Source: Nymphaea colorata
Lineage: Eukaryota; Streptophyta; Magnoliopsida; Nymphaeales; Nymphaeaceae
Assembly (NCBI RefSeq): GCF_008831285.2
Contig: NC_045139.1
Span: forward strand, 35,005,706-35,065,705
Direction of reading: 5' to 3'
Length of the DNA stretch: 60,000 nucleotides
Position 1 is the stretch's first letter. Each line of letters begins with the position of its first letter. Below, one piece after another: positions 20,660 through 31,924 of this stretch. Position numbers and translations under genes: made by a program. Below the pieces are notes generated by a model. It had not been told where the DNA came from. It was given only the letters and a program-made list of their open reading frames with translations, and did no database searches.

Positions 20660-22073
20660 GTGAAACATGATGAAAACTCTCTAAACCCAAGATACAAAGC
20701 TAGGCTGGTTGTGAATGGGTTCAATCAGAGGAAAAGAGTTGACTTCGACGAGATATTCTCACCAGTGATCAAGATGTCATCTATCAGAGTTGTTCTTAGT
20801 TTGGCAGCCAGTCTTGATTTGGAGATCGAGCAGATGGATGTGAAGACAGCCTTTCTTCATGGTGACCTTGATGAAAAAATTTACATGGTGCAGCCCGAAG
20901 GTTTTCTTGTGAAAGGTAAAGAAAACCATATTTGCAGATTAAAGAAAAGCTTGTATGGTCTGAAGCAAGCAACTAGGCAGTGGTACAAGAAGTTCGAGTC
21001 ATTTATGGGGGAGTATGACTACACCAATACTACTTCAGATCACTGCATCTTTGTGAAGAAATTCTCAGGTGATGACTTTGTCATTTTGTTGATTTATGTT
21101 GATGACATGTTTATTGTTGGCAACAATATATCGAGAATTTCAAGCTTGAAAAAGGAGTTGAACAAGTCTTTTGCTATGAAAGACTTGGGACCTGCTAGTC
21201 AGATTTTGAGTATGAAGATCACACGAGATAGGAAGTCGAAGAAGCTATGGCTATCTCAAGAGAAGTACATTGAAAAGGTACTTCAAAGATTTCACATGGA
21301 CAAGACAAAGCCTGTTAGCACCTCTCTTGTAGCACATTTCAAGTTGAGCACCAAGCAGAGTTCAAAGACAGATTTAGAAAAAGGAAGATATGGAGAAGAT
21401 TCCCTATGCCTCAGTCACAGGTAGTCTGATGTATGTTATGGTATGTACTAGACCTAATATTGCTCATTCAGTTGGAGTTGTTAGTCGGTTTGTCTCAAAT
21501 CCAAGAAAGAAACACTGGGAAGCAGTTAAATGGATTTTGAGATACCTTCGTGGGACTAGCAGTTTTTCACTTTGTTTTGGGGCAGAAAAATCTATTCTTA
21601 TTGGCTATACAGATTCAGACATGGCAGAAGACATTGACGGGAGAAGATCTATATTTGGTTTTTTATTGACATATGCAGGTGGTGCAGTTTCTTGGCAATC
21701 CAGACTTCAGAAATGTGTAGCATTATCTACTACTGAAGCAGAGTTTATTGCAGCTGCAAAGGCGAGCAAGGAGCTTCTATGAATGAAGAGGTTCATGCAG
21801 GAACTTCAGTTCAGTCAAGACGAGTATGTGCTTTACTGTGACAGTCAGAGTGCTATTCACCTTAAAAAGAATTCTACTTTTCAAGCAAGGTCAAAGCATA
21901 TAGACGTAAGGTATCATTGGATATGTGATGTTCTAGAATTGAAGCAGTTTGTTCTTGATAAGATCCATACATATGATAATCCTACAGATATGATGACGAA
22001 GTCTCTACCTAAAGAGAAACATGATATGTGTAGAGACTTAGTTGGGATGACTGCCTTTAAGGCAGTATATTAA
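20660..22073 (+). pseudogene. Copia-A reverse transcriptase and RNase H
   Basis: The polyprotein continues one frame over after the T-run insertion. Reverse transcriptase signatures are MDVKTAFLHGDLDEKIYM and the catalytic YVDDM (about 21098-21112). A second 1-base insertion lies at about 21380-21390. RNase H follows (GYTDSDMAED, TEAEFIAA, then CDSQSAIHLKKNSTFQARSK) and the frame ends at 22073, 40-50 bp before the polypurine tract and 3' LTR. A stop at 21780 (TGA) replaces a probable Trp TGG. The domain order INT-RT-RH and YVDD place it in Ty1/copia. Confidence 0.92.
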
Positions 22074-22124
22074 TTTTGTTCATTTTGCAGGTTTATTTCC
22101 TTTCTTGAAGCTGGAGGGGGAGTT

Positions 22125-22231
22125 TGTTGGGTCGGGTCCAGCCTCAAGAGAGGACCCGACCCGGCCCGTCACTTAAGTGATGGGCGGGAGAAAAAGGGGG
22201 GCACCCGATGATGCCCCCAATCTTTCGTATG

Positions 22232-22262
<31 letters not shown>

Positions 22263-22768
22263 AGGGTTCCATTTTGGGGGAAAAGAGAGGTGTGGTCTCT
22301 CGTGTGCTCTCTCTTGGTAGCTGCACAGCAAGAGGAGAAAAGGAGAAGAGGAAAGGAAAGAAGGAGAAGAGGAAGAGAAGGTTGCGAGCATTTGGCTAGA
22401 GCAAGATTCGATTCCAAGGAGGAAGCCAGGCGCATTTCCTCTCAATCCACGGTTTTCGCATTCAATCGATGATATTTCTCTTGTTTTTCTCATATAGCTT
22501 TGGTGAGATATTATTGTTGGAGGGTTGGCTTTGTGTAGCTCCTCATGGGACAACTTATATCATTGATTATAGTGGATTGAGTTTGGGTCGTAGTACCCCG
22601 TGATTTTTACCCTCATTGTTTTGAGAGGTTTTCCACATAAAAATCTTCTCGTGCATTTGTGATTGCTTGGTCGTTGTTTTGTTGCTTCTTGCATAATCGG
22701 ATTGGGCTATAGTTTTGTTGCTAAATTCATTCAGTAGATTTGTGTCCTATCCTCGTTTTATCCAAACA
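22125..22768 (+). mobile_element. 3' LTR of Copia-A
   Basis: This is the same structure as the 5' LTR, shorter in the CT and GGAGAA tracts. The 22-bp palindrome is kept with one mismatch at about 22164-22185. It ends TCCAAACA, then ATTCG. Confidence 0.95.
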
Positions 22769-22773
22769 ATTCG

Positions 22774-23930
22774 TATATATTCTACTTTTGCAGATGAGTT
22801 GGATACAGTTTGTTGTTCCTTTGTCTTCCAAGAGATCGGAACTGACCCAAGATATACACAATAGTCAATAATCGATCTCCAAGTCTTTTGACACGCTGCG
22901 CAGTTTGAATCACAGAATGCACATATGTGCATATTGTTTTGTTTGCTCATCATGATGCCTTGTCCCAGGTTCGATTTGAGATGCCGCTTGAAGATGAGGC
23001 AGATGAGGTGGTCGCATAAGTCGCTTAGGACATGTATTGTGAATTGTATATCCAAGCATTACGCTGAGATAAACCAATCTTCCTACTAGTCGATGATAGT
23101 GAGTAGGGTTTTTGACGGGTTCTCCTTGATCAATATCAAGTCCATGTTTTGTCCCATTGAGAACTCCACCGGTTTGGCTCTTAGAAGCCTGCTTCTTGAA
23201 TAATATCCAATGCATGTTTCTGTTGCGATAGATAAATTCCTTCACGAGTGAGTAATTTCCATACCCAAAAAATACTTGCTTCCCCAAGTCTTTAATGTGA
23301 AATTTTTTACATAGGAATGACTTGAACTTTGTAATATTATAAGCTTCTGCATTTCCTGCAACTAATAAATCGTCAACATACATTAAGACAACAATGGGGA
23401 ATGGTTCGCCTTAGATTGAGCGAAATCAAATTCTTCAAGAGTTGTTGATAGTTTGTGGAGCCAATTTTATGGAGACTGTTTGAAGCAGTAATGTAACTTA
23501 AAGAGTTTGCATATATACTTCTTTGCCATAGAAAAAAGAATTTTTTACATCTTTGGCACAAAATCTAGTATTAATTAGTGTGAAGTATCAACAGAGTTCG
23601 AACAGTTACCATTTCTGTGACTAGTGCAAATGTCTCATTGTAGTCGGGGCCTTTCTATTGAGAATAACCCTTGGAAGATAGTCTGTCCTTGTAGCGTCCT
23701 ATGGATCCATCTAACCTGTACTTTATTTTGTATACCGATTTACACCCAATTGGTTTGGTTCCTTCATGAAGATATGTCAAAATCCAAGTCTTGTTTTCTA
23801 GTAGTGCACGTACTTCAGCATCCATTACTTTTGACCATTCTTTACGTTTGATGGCTTCGTAACAAATTTCTGGTTCAGTTTTGTCAATCAAAGATGTGAG
23901 AAAAGCCTTGTGTTTAGTACGAAAACGTTG
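22774..23930 (-). pseudogene. Copia-B reverse transcriptase and RNase H N-terminal part
   Basis: On the minus strand KTWILTYLHEGTKPIGCKSV (about 23800) opens the reverse transcriptase. The catalytic MYVDDLLVAG is at about 23383 and HIKDLGKQVFFGYGNYSLVK follows. Then come PTHYHRLVGRLVYLSV and the start of RNase H with PISWKTKEQQTVSNSSAKVE (about 22830-22775). Several stops and frame shifts separate these pieces. The frame is cut exactly at the Copia-A target duplication. Confidence 0.9.
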
Positions 23931-24189
23931 AAAAGATACTGCCTTCGCTAATGGATACAGTACCTTGTTTACATCCTGGTGTGAAACAGTTATTGGATGA
24001 GGTTGATGCAATTGAGGAGCAGTTGAACTCCGGTAGTGGGTTTTCTAGTACGTGTGGATCTTCTAATGGACTCAGTTGCCGTTGGGGGTTTGATTTTCCT
24101 ATTGGAATGCTATCAAGTACTTTAGGTAAATTTTGTGACGAAGTAGGAGCATCAGTAGGTGGAGCGCTAGACTCGGATGGTGTCTCACT

Positions 24190-24680
24190 CAAATGAGTGT
24201 GTTGTAGTCAATTTTGACATGATTCTATAGAGGTGTTTGGATCAGATCTAGGTTTGGTCAATTGGACAAGACCATAGTCTCCTTCCTCATGAGTGCATGG
24301 CATATATAGGCAACACACTTTTGTTTTCATCTTCTTTTTTACTTTGAAAAGCAATGTTTATAAAAATGACGTCTCTGGTAGAAAAGGTTTTATGTGTTTC
24401 TAAATCATAGACTTTGTAAGGGTTTTGACTATTGGATAGCCAATAAAAACACATTTGCAAGGTCGAGATTGAAATTTATGTTTATATTGATTTGTATTAG
24501 TAGCGTAGCACAAACAACCAACAAACCGGACATGTTTAACAAATGTTTTTTTTTTTTTGGGAAAAGACTTTCAAATAGAGTTTCATTTTCGTAAAGTAAG
24601 AGGCAACAAACATAGTTTCTTGTTGGAGTCTAGATATAGAACTTTGAAATTATATCATTCCCTTAAATCTTCCCAAGTTC
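24190..24680 (-). pseudogene. Copia-B integrase tail joined to gag remnant
   Basis: The minus strand shows CKCVFIGYPIVKTL...KVYDLETHK-type sequence of the copia integrase tail near 24470-24400. Immediately upstream (24680-24600) it continues gag sequence WEDLRE, with the protease and integrase core absent. The element was therefore internally deleted, separately from the hAT insertion. Confidence 0.7.
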
Positions 24681-24688
24681 CTCAAGCA

Positions 24689-25903
24689 CAGTGGCGGAGC
24701 CAGCGTTGGGCTGGCGTGGGCGCCTGCCCATGCCAGCCCATGATAGCTCCATGTGAAATGGAGCCTCACGACGGTGTTATGCCCATGTTGATGCTGGGTT
24801 GCCCATGCCAGAAATGGATCGGGTCCCAGCAGCGATGAGCGATCCAGCTCCACCAAAAACTCAAAACAATCGGCCCGTCCTTTATGCCCAAATTCACCGA
24901 AACTCAGAAAGGAAGGCCGAAGGGGAGAAGCGCCGAAGCCACGAAACGGCGAAGGGCAAGGCCGCAAGGGCCACCGGCCAATGCCCAAGGGCGGCAGCAG
25001 CCAGCAGCAGGCAGGGCGGCGGCGCCAGGTGTTTCTTCTTCTTTCTTCTTCTTCTTGAATGATTGAATCATTTGTTCTTCAAATGTGTTGGGTTTTTTTC
25101 ATTTTCCCCCTTTTTTCAAGTTTCAACGTTTTTGCCTCATGCCTCTTGATCTGATTTTTGTACTAAAGAACAGAAGAAGCTCTTGGAAGAATCTGATTTT
25201 TGTGCTTTTTCCTCTTCTTCTTGAATCGTTTCTTCTTGGGTTTTCATTTCCCCTCCTCCCCCCCCCCCCTTTTTAAACGCGTTTGCCTCATTGCCTCATA
25301 TTCTGGTGGATGGAGGAGTTTGACTTCTGTAATCTGTTTGTTCATGGTTGAATCTTGTGGGGTTTGAGGTCTTCTGGCTGCATCTTCATGTTATTGTTAT
25401 ATAACTTATATTCTGTCACGTTGTTGGAAAATATTGGCCATTCTTTTAGTTTTCCCTTCATGTTGAAAAATTTTGACCCACGTTGGGGTCTTTTTCCAAA
25501 AAATTAATCCTCGTGAGTCTCCTTTTTCCTGCTGATTTTCTGGTTGAAAGCTTTGTAAAATCTTTTGTTCTATGTCTAACACATAGGTGCTCCATCCTAT
25601 CTTGTCAAAAAATCTTTTGAAGTTTCACTTTGGTAAAAATACTGTAATTTTAGCTTTTTCTTATAGAATGTGAGATTCATGAGCTACCAGAATCTGCAAT
25701 TATTGTTCCTCATGTAGCATGCTTGTTAGAGGATAATTTTGGGGTATGCCTTAAGCACAATACAAACAGTTTCATATGCATCTCCATTTCAAACAGTTTG
25801 GTATGATTTGTTTGTCTTTTTAAAATAACATATATATATTTTAGTTTGAAATTTTTTTCACATACTACTGTCCCATAGCCAAAAAATTCTGGCTCCGCCA
25901 CTG
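24689..25903. mobile_element. Non-autonomous hAT-type transposon, 1215 bp
   Basis: Perfect 15-bp terminal inverted repeats, CAGTGGCGGAGCCAG and CTGGCTCCGCCACTG, are flanked by identical 8-mers CTCAAGCA (24681-24688 and 25904-25911). An 8-bp target duplication with CA...TG ends is the hAT pattern. The interior has a GC-rich part (24700-25030), T-rich tracts and no transposase domain; its open frames are low-complexity. It lies inside Copia-B gag, so it is younger than Copia-B. Confidence 0.92.
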
Positions 25904-25904
25904 C

Positions 25905-26200
25905 TCAAGCAGTAGTTGCATAAGCAACACTGCTCACAATTTCCTTACTAATTGAATTCATAATCCATGAGGAGAATCATATTAGAACCTAAAGAGGGTG
26001 ATCTAGATCGTCCTTCTTTGGTTCGGTGATAGAACCATCAATAAAGCCTAATTTATTTTTAGCCGAGAGAGCCATAATCATGGCCCTATTCCAAGTACCA
26101 TAATTTTCTTCGTTGAGAAGTTGAGACACATGAACATTCTCAGGATTATCATAATGATGACGAATGTAGATGGGATTGAACATCACCAGCGAAATATTTG
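25905..26200 (-). pseudogene. Copia-B gag N-terminal part
   Basis: The minus strand reads MMFNPIYIRHHYDNPENVHV, then SQLLNEENYGTWNRAMIMAL and FIDGSITEP, the opening of the Retrotran_gag_3 type. The next segment (SISKEIVSSVAYATT) is interrupted by the hAT element and resumes as WEDLRE at 24680. A more upstream Met is not resolved. Confidence 0.85.
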
Positions 26201-26231
26201 TTCCACCTCGAGCACGCGCAATAAAACTGAC

Positions 26232-26700
26232 ACTACAAGATCAAACGATATTCAGTGACGTTCAAAATGTGCCACTGAACATCTTTTGTGGGGCATAACA
26301 AATGCCACAAAAAACACCAATGAATGTCATGACACTATTCTTATTTTATGGCATGGTAACGAAACACCATACATGGACGCATTCTGTGGCGTTTCATTTG
26401 TGCCACTGAAGAATTTTCAGTGACGATGGATTTATGCCATAGTAGGCGTTTTTATATAAAGGGAAAGTCATAGGTATTGAACTACTATGGCATACTAAAA
26501 ACTCCATAGAAAGACATTCAATGGCTATTAAAAAAATGTCAATGTTAACTTTTTGTGGCTAATTTCTTGCATCACTGATGATTCTTTAGTGCCCTTGAGA
26601 AAAATTGCTACTAAACATGTTTAATGGTGCATATATGTATGCCATTAATGACATTTTATGACAATTTGCAAACGCCACTAAAGGCTTACTAAAAGCAATA
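26232..26700 (+). mobile_element. Left end of a CACTA (EnSpm) type transposon
   Basis: It begins CACTACAAGATC after TGA. The subterminal 450 bp is dense in alternating-orientation words GTGCCACTGA, ATGCCACA, TGGCGTTT and TTCAGTGACG, as is usual for CACTA ends. No TCTTGTAGTG right end was found downstream, so the right boundary is open. It starts 30-45 bp outside the Copia-B gag start, so it either interrupts or truncates that element. Confidence 0.65.
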
Positions 26701-27695
26701 TTAAAGATATTTAGTTCATAGTGCATAGAAAATCAAAATAAATACATTAAAAGTGGATATTTTTCCTGGCGATATAAAAATCAATGTCATTAAAATGAGA
26801 TTTTGACAGATATAAATGTGTAAATACAATAAGAACAACAACATAGTGCATGTTTTTTTTTTTTCAATAACCGAAGGCTGAAGGCATACACGTTTACAAC
26901 ATTGGGCTAACTTGAAACTGGACAAACATTCATATGACAAAAAGATGGAAAATAAGAATAAATAGAAAAGCTTCTTGGCAAGATTTCCACGCACTTCTTG
27001 CCATGATCTTTGACAACGACCAGGCTTCATCATCATGGACAGTTTTGCTCCTCCCCCACCACAGTCGCCAACACACTACATGAAAGGATATGAGTCAACA
27101 TTTTGAAAGCCATTTGTCCCTGATGCTCTTAAACTAGAATTCCGTAGCAACGAGTGAGCCACAATTCAATATAAATAAGAATAGAATTTAGCAAACTGAG
27201 AGGATGGGCTGCATTTGAAGACTCGAGAACCATGGCGGGTTTGCAAATTTGCTGGTTTTCTAAAGCAAGCGAGCTTTCCAGCTGTTTTGACTCAATTTGG
27301 TGGCACATACCTTGACCATTATTAGTGGACCCGGCTGGAGCTCATGATAGATCTGCCTGTGTACCAGGGAGCATGTTTGCATCGCTGTTCCGGCAGACTG
27401 AATGGACTGACGCGTTCCATTTAGTTTAAACGAATGCAAACGCCGGACAAGGAACTGGCAGAACAGAGACAGGGACTTGGGTATAAATTCTTTCTATGCT
27501 CTGCAAGTGCAAAGCTGTTGCACGCACACACACACACACCGTGAGGAAACTGCTTTCTACTATAACACAGTACACACACCCCCACCCCACATGGAATAAT
27601 GAAAGGTTCTCGACTTAATGGCAATTGAATTCGAATTAGTACATCATCTTTCCATGTTACTGGATCAGAAGTTATAAGTTGCAACTACCTACCTC

Positions 27696-27731
<36 letters not shown>

Positions 27732-27985
27732 CGAACACAATTTTGACCCAGTTAGGAATCTGGATTCTGAAATTTTGCATTGGCAGATAAGCTTTGGAAC
27801 TTTTTCGTGACATTTTGGTTTCCACACCACCTGACGAAACCAGTGCAATGATATCTTCTGGATTGTTTTATTTCCTCGCGACAAAACCTTTCTCAAATCC
27901 ACACACACACTCACATACCATTTGCTCAAAGACTGATCAGTTGATCAGAATGAAAGTCCAACACTCTGCACTCTGCACACCAACT
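26700..27985. other. Intergenic DNA 3' of SCPL45
   Basis: No gene. It includes a CACAC run (27526-27538), a (GA)n microsatellite (27698-27733) and another CACAC run near 27900. The 3' untranslated region of the carboxypeptidase gene must lie in the right part, but its end could not be set. Confidence 0.5.
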
Positions 27986-30900
27986 TCAGAAAGTTTCAGG
28001 GAGCGGTCTTCCTTGCAGGAATGCCTTGAAAAGCACGAGGGCCCTCTGTGGCTGTGAGAAAGGAGCTTCATGAGAAGCTCCTCTAATGGTGGCAAATGAC
28101 AGCATATCCCCATAGATTTGTGTCCACCCACCAACCTGCCAAAAGAAGGAAAACGCCAGCTAGAGATATCAAGAATCCCACATTTGGAGCAGAAGACCAC
28201 AACCCACTATAATTCTTTGTGCTTTTCCATTTTTTCCAGCATTATGCAGCAAACATATTGAGATCAGGAGAAACAGAACAAAAAATTTGCCAACTGGTTT
28301 TGGCGGTTCTGAGCTGAAGAGAAGTGGAAAGAACGCTATCCTCACGGAAAATCAACAGAGATGAGGAAGAAAAACAAAACAAAGATTTGCCAACTTGTCA
28401 ATGCTGTAAATCAAAGAGACGCTTGTTACCTGTTTCCCTTCAAACCAGACTCTGTAAGGAACAGTTGTATTGAGTCCTAAACGAGCAGCTAATCTATGAA
28501 CCAGAGTTCGGCTTCCCGTCAGAGGAATCACTGAATCCTGGTCTCCACTGCATCAAAATGAAGAAAGATAACAAGGTAAACAGTATGAGACAGCTGCCCG
28601 TCATTTTTTTCTTTTTTTTTTTAATCATTTTCTCAGAATCTTGTATGCCTAACACATATCTGGAAAATGACCATACCCACTGTGGTCCCTTGTTAGATAC
28701 AGGGTTCCAGGCAGATAGTAAAGGTCCTAACCTTCTGCCTTTGTTGGAATAGTTACCCTCCCCAGAAGATGAAACCCGTGATTTGTCAACTGGTAGCGCC
28801 AGTACTTGACCATTGCACCAAGTAATGGCCCTTGCCCATTTACACTTATCTGAAGTAGAGCAACAGAATGTCAACAGAGAAAGATATTGTAAATGGAGGA
28901 TAACCTGTAAACCAGGACTGGGATGCCAGACTTCACGATGGATCCAAGATGTGAGATAGTGGGGATCTCCAAATTAAGCCTGTTGTAATCCAGGACGCTG
29001 AAAGAAGTGCAAATTTTTAAAATTTAAAGCTAATTATGAAACAATAAAATAACTATATGTGTTTACCCGTTTCCAGAATCAAACTTCGTCTCGTCATCCC
29101 CGCAGGTATATAGCAAATTCATACTTGTTATGATGTTATCACTAGCACTTTTGGTCCTAGGCTTTTAGGGATACTGAAGCAGAAAAGAAATTTTCAATAT
29201 TTTACATCCTCCCAAGCAAATGGCACTCACTGGGTACAAAACTTTTTACAAGACTTGAAGGATCATAAAAAGGAGTTTTTTTCGTCTGTTACTCTCATTT
29301 TGGTCTTTTCATGCTGAAAGAAGCAACAGTCTGGTCACTATTTTTGTGAAATTATGAAAAGAATCTCCCTTGCAGCTTTTGATGTGAAAATCAGGATGTT
29401 TACGATTACACTGGAAAGATCAATATCCAGTGCCCTGAATTAGAGGGGAAAATTAATGCAAAGATAAGAGAAAGAATCCCAACCTGCTGCACACTTCCCA
29501 TTTGGAGACTCCTGCAAGTCGAGCATGTAGAGCACTCTGAACATCCTTCCTATTGAGATAGTTGACAGTTTCATCTTCAACACACACGTCTATCTTCTCT
29601 GTAATTTGCTGCAATGGTGAACGGCATCAATCACGATGAATACCAAAGTGAAGGGAAATCAAGGGTGGACAACTCAGTATCTCTGGCTCACCGTGGGCTT
29701 CAGAACTAGAGATTGCATCTGAAGAGATGAAATGCAGACGTCAAGAGTGACATCATACTTGTCCACAAATTTGCTCGTCTCCCTCCCCACTATGCTCATA
29801 ACTCGCGAACAGATTGATGACACATTTCCCCTGTAATACTCGCTAACGTACCGGGAATAACTGCAGCTCTGTGAGAAAATTCTGTATGTAGGATCTGATA
29901 TCAGTCCGTGAGACCAAAAGAACTCCGCCCTGGAGTTAAAGTCAGTATAGAACTCCAAAAGTGGATTGCCCAACTGCCAACAGAACCAAAAGAAGAAAGA
30001 CCGACGCAGAAAATTCAGTATTAACCAAGTCCATTCGGCGTGTTACAGTACAGTATAAATGGAAGCTCTTTTCAAGTTTCTTTTTAGAGAAGGGAGAGTC
30101 CCTGTTTTGGCAACGGGCTAACAAGTGATTAGGAAGTCAATTATGACAAAAGCAAGCTCCACATTATCAAACTAAAGAATGCCTTCAGAATTTGAAACTC
30201 ACAGCAATGCCTTTAAGGTTGAACACTTTCTGCTGCTTGTTCGTTCGAATCAGGAGCTTAGCTAGCTGAGGAATATAGTGGCCTGGCAAGAAATACCGAG
30301 CAAAGGGTAAGGACAGAAGGAAGAAAATTCACATCTTGAAGGCATTATTCCAATGTGGAGAGATGGCCTACCTGCATAGCTCTCTCCCGTAATAAAGAGT
30401 TCTCTGTTCTTGTACTCGGGGAACTTGATGAACCATCGTCGCAGAAATGCTAGATTGTCTCTTGCTGAAACCGAAAAAAAAAACACAATAATTTAGTCAA
30501 ATGCACGAAATTTTAAATGATAAGATGAATCACTGGCCCAATTTCAGAGACTATCAAACCAACCAATTTCTACATCTATGCGTAAATATGCCTTCTGGTT
30601 TCATATTTTCTCATCCTCAGAAATAAAGATTCATATAATTTCCTCCTCCCCACGTATTTGAAAAAGCAAATGTTCTTGAAAATGGAGGTTGCTGTAGATA
30701 AGTGACATAGTTCTTGCCTGTTCTCTCATCATCCATGCCGTCATAGTCAGACATATTTCTTGAATATGAAAACCCAACTCCTGCTGGCATCTCCACATAC
30801 AAGATGTTCGCCTCTGCAAAACGTAAACCAACCATATGCTAATCGAACGAAGAAATATCAAGAGAAGGTAAAAAAGAAATACCAAGCAATACCTGTGTTC

Positions 30901-31351
30901 CAACTGTACTCGTTTCTCACCAGAATGTTACCACTAGGCCTAAATGGACCATTCTCCGAGAAAGCTCCCACTCCCACAGACGAACACCCAGGCCCTGACC
31001 AGCACATAAAAGGGAAGGACAGCCACAAAAGAAATTCAGACCCAAATTGTGAAATCTAACAAGAATTCCAAGGCAAATGATGAAGATCAGACCTCCATTG
31101 AACCAGATGACAAGAGGCTTAGAGGAAGGGTCAGTTTCCGCCTCAACAAAGTAGTAAAACAGAGCTCTTTCGCTCTTCCTATCCACTGTAATATATCCAG
31201 CGAACTGCTGAAAATTTACTGGCGGTTGTCCCGGCAGTCGTGTCATTCTATCAGAGATTGCAGAAGAATAAACCTCTGCTGCAAAGCTCAGGTGCAACAG
31301 AAGAGTCGCAATGGCCATAGTTCTCCATGGTGTAGAACTCATTATTGGCAT
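27986..31351 (-). CDS. SCPL45: Serine carboxypeptidase-like protein, SCPL45 type
   Basis: Ten exons: 31351-31093, 30994-30893, 30813-30718, 30464-30372, 30282-30203, 29973-29692, 29608-29484, 28997-28905, 28547-28430, 28138-27986 (1401 nt, 466 codons plus stop). Intron phases all agree. Residues 12-30 form a signal peptide, so the enzyme is predicted to enter the secretory pathway or vacuole and cleave C-terminal residues. Seen: oxyanion motif NGGPGCSS (85-92), catalytic Ser181 in GESYAG, Asp381 in GDQDS, His438 in ASHEAP. The end GGWTQIYG...[19 protein letters not shown] is typical of SCPL45/46. Met1 has alternatives at codons 4 and 12. Intron 3 uses a GC donor. Family certain; exact orthology inferred. 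Confidence 0.92.
30465..30717 (-). other. GC-AG intron 3 of SCPL45
   Basis: The donor reads AACAG|GCAAGA and the acceptor TTTCAG|CAAGAG. Only this GC donor keeps the frame and joins ERT to ARDNLAFL, the order expected in the family. The next GT downstream would break the phase. Confidence 0.85.
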
Positions 31352-31377
31352 TGCGACTTGAGGAAGATGGCAGTCCT

Positions 31378-31412
<35 letters not shown>

Positions 31413-31480
31413 GGGGTGAGGGGAGCGGAGAGAGTGGCAGCCGAAAACTGAAGTCGGACAGCTATTAAATAGGGGAAGTA
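31352..31480 (-). promoter_or_regulatory. SCPL45 5' leader with CA/CT repeat and TATA-like box
   Basis: On the minus strand a CT-rich then (CA)n stretch (31413-31377) lies just upstream of the start codon. A CTATTTAATAG TATA-like word is at about 31462-31472. Spacing of roughly 110 bp to the ATG is plausible for a short leader. This is inferred from position; no transcript evidence. Confidence 0.4.
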
Positions 31481-31924
31481 GTTGAAGTCATTGTTCTTCT
31501 TTTTGAGAGAGAGGGGTGGCTGGAAAGTGAAATCTGTAGAGAGAAAAATGAAAGCTATAATAACCCGATAGGCAACTATTCTTGGTGATCTACTGTATTG
31601 CAATTTCTTGTGAGCGAGAGAAAGAAAGAGAGATGCATATGGGGGCAGTTAAAGAAGCAAAGACATTCCCTTTCTTCATATATTTAACTTCCATATAAGG
31701 ATAATTATTTGGCAGCAAGATTTGTCACCTTCGGGACTGAGAAAGAGCCGTTAGAGAGAGAGAGAGAGAGAAAGAGAGGGAGAGCGAGATGGAAAACGAC
31801 TCAGAATCAAGGATTTTGCAGGTTTGAAAAAGGGGAGGAGATGTCAAGAAAGTGGAGGCTTGAACTGTTCCCCCTCTCGCCTTTTGCTTAGTTTACCTCC
31901 CATCTCCCCATTTTTCAATCTCTC
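31481..31924. other. SCPL45 upstream DNA with GA repeats
   Basis: GA-rich tracts occur at about 31605-31635 and 31755-31785. No gene is recognised. Confidence 0.4.

Larger units (their letters stand above)
17364..22768 (+). mobile_element. Copia-A, full-length Tork/Tnt1-like Copia retrotransposon
   Basis: It has two LTRs (17364-18048, 685 bp; 22125-22768, 644 bp), both bounded by TGTTGG and CAACA/AAACA. A primer binding site TGGTATCAGAGCC (18051-18063) and a polypurine tract GGAGGGGGAGTT before 22125 are present. The target duplication ATTCG is at 17359-17363 and 22769-22773. The LTRs differ at about 5 of the first 110 positions plus length changes in the CT/GA tracts, so the insertion is not recent. 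The gag-pol frame has five stops and two 1-base insertions, so it is not autonomous now. Confidence 0.95.
16680..26200 (-). mobile_element. Copia-B, minus-strand Ty1/copia element split by later insertions
   Basis: From right to left the minus strand carries gag (26200-25905, resuming 24680), integrase tail (about 24600-24190), reverse transcriptase (about 23930-23050), RNase H (23050-22774, resuming 17358-17097), polypurine tract ATGAGGGGGGAG (17054-17043) and a putative 3' LTR (17042-16680, TGTTAGGAG to CTAGCAACA). Copia-A (17364-22768) splits RNase H and a hAT element (24689-25903) splits gag. Between gag and integrase tail the protease and integrase core are deleted. No 5' LTR is found: a CACTA end begins just outside gag. 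Confidence 0.85.

Noticed and set aside
27018-27030. GACCAGGCTTCAT, 13 nt identical to part of miR166
   Set aside because: The remaining miRNA bases do not match and there is no complementary arm nearby to form a precursor hairpin.
30617-30835. Carboxypeptidase exon 3 extended through GKNYVTYLQ to a stop
   Set aside because: This reads into intron 3. Using the GC donor at 30717 restores the family-conserved [11 protein letters not shown] junction and correct phase.
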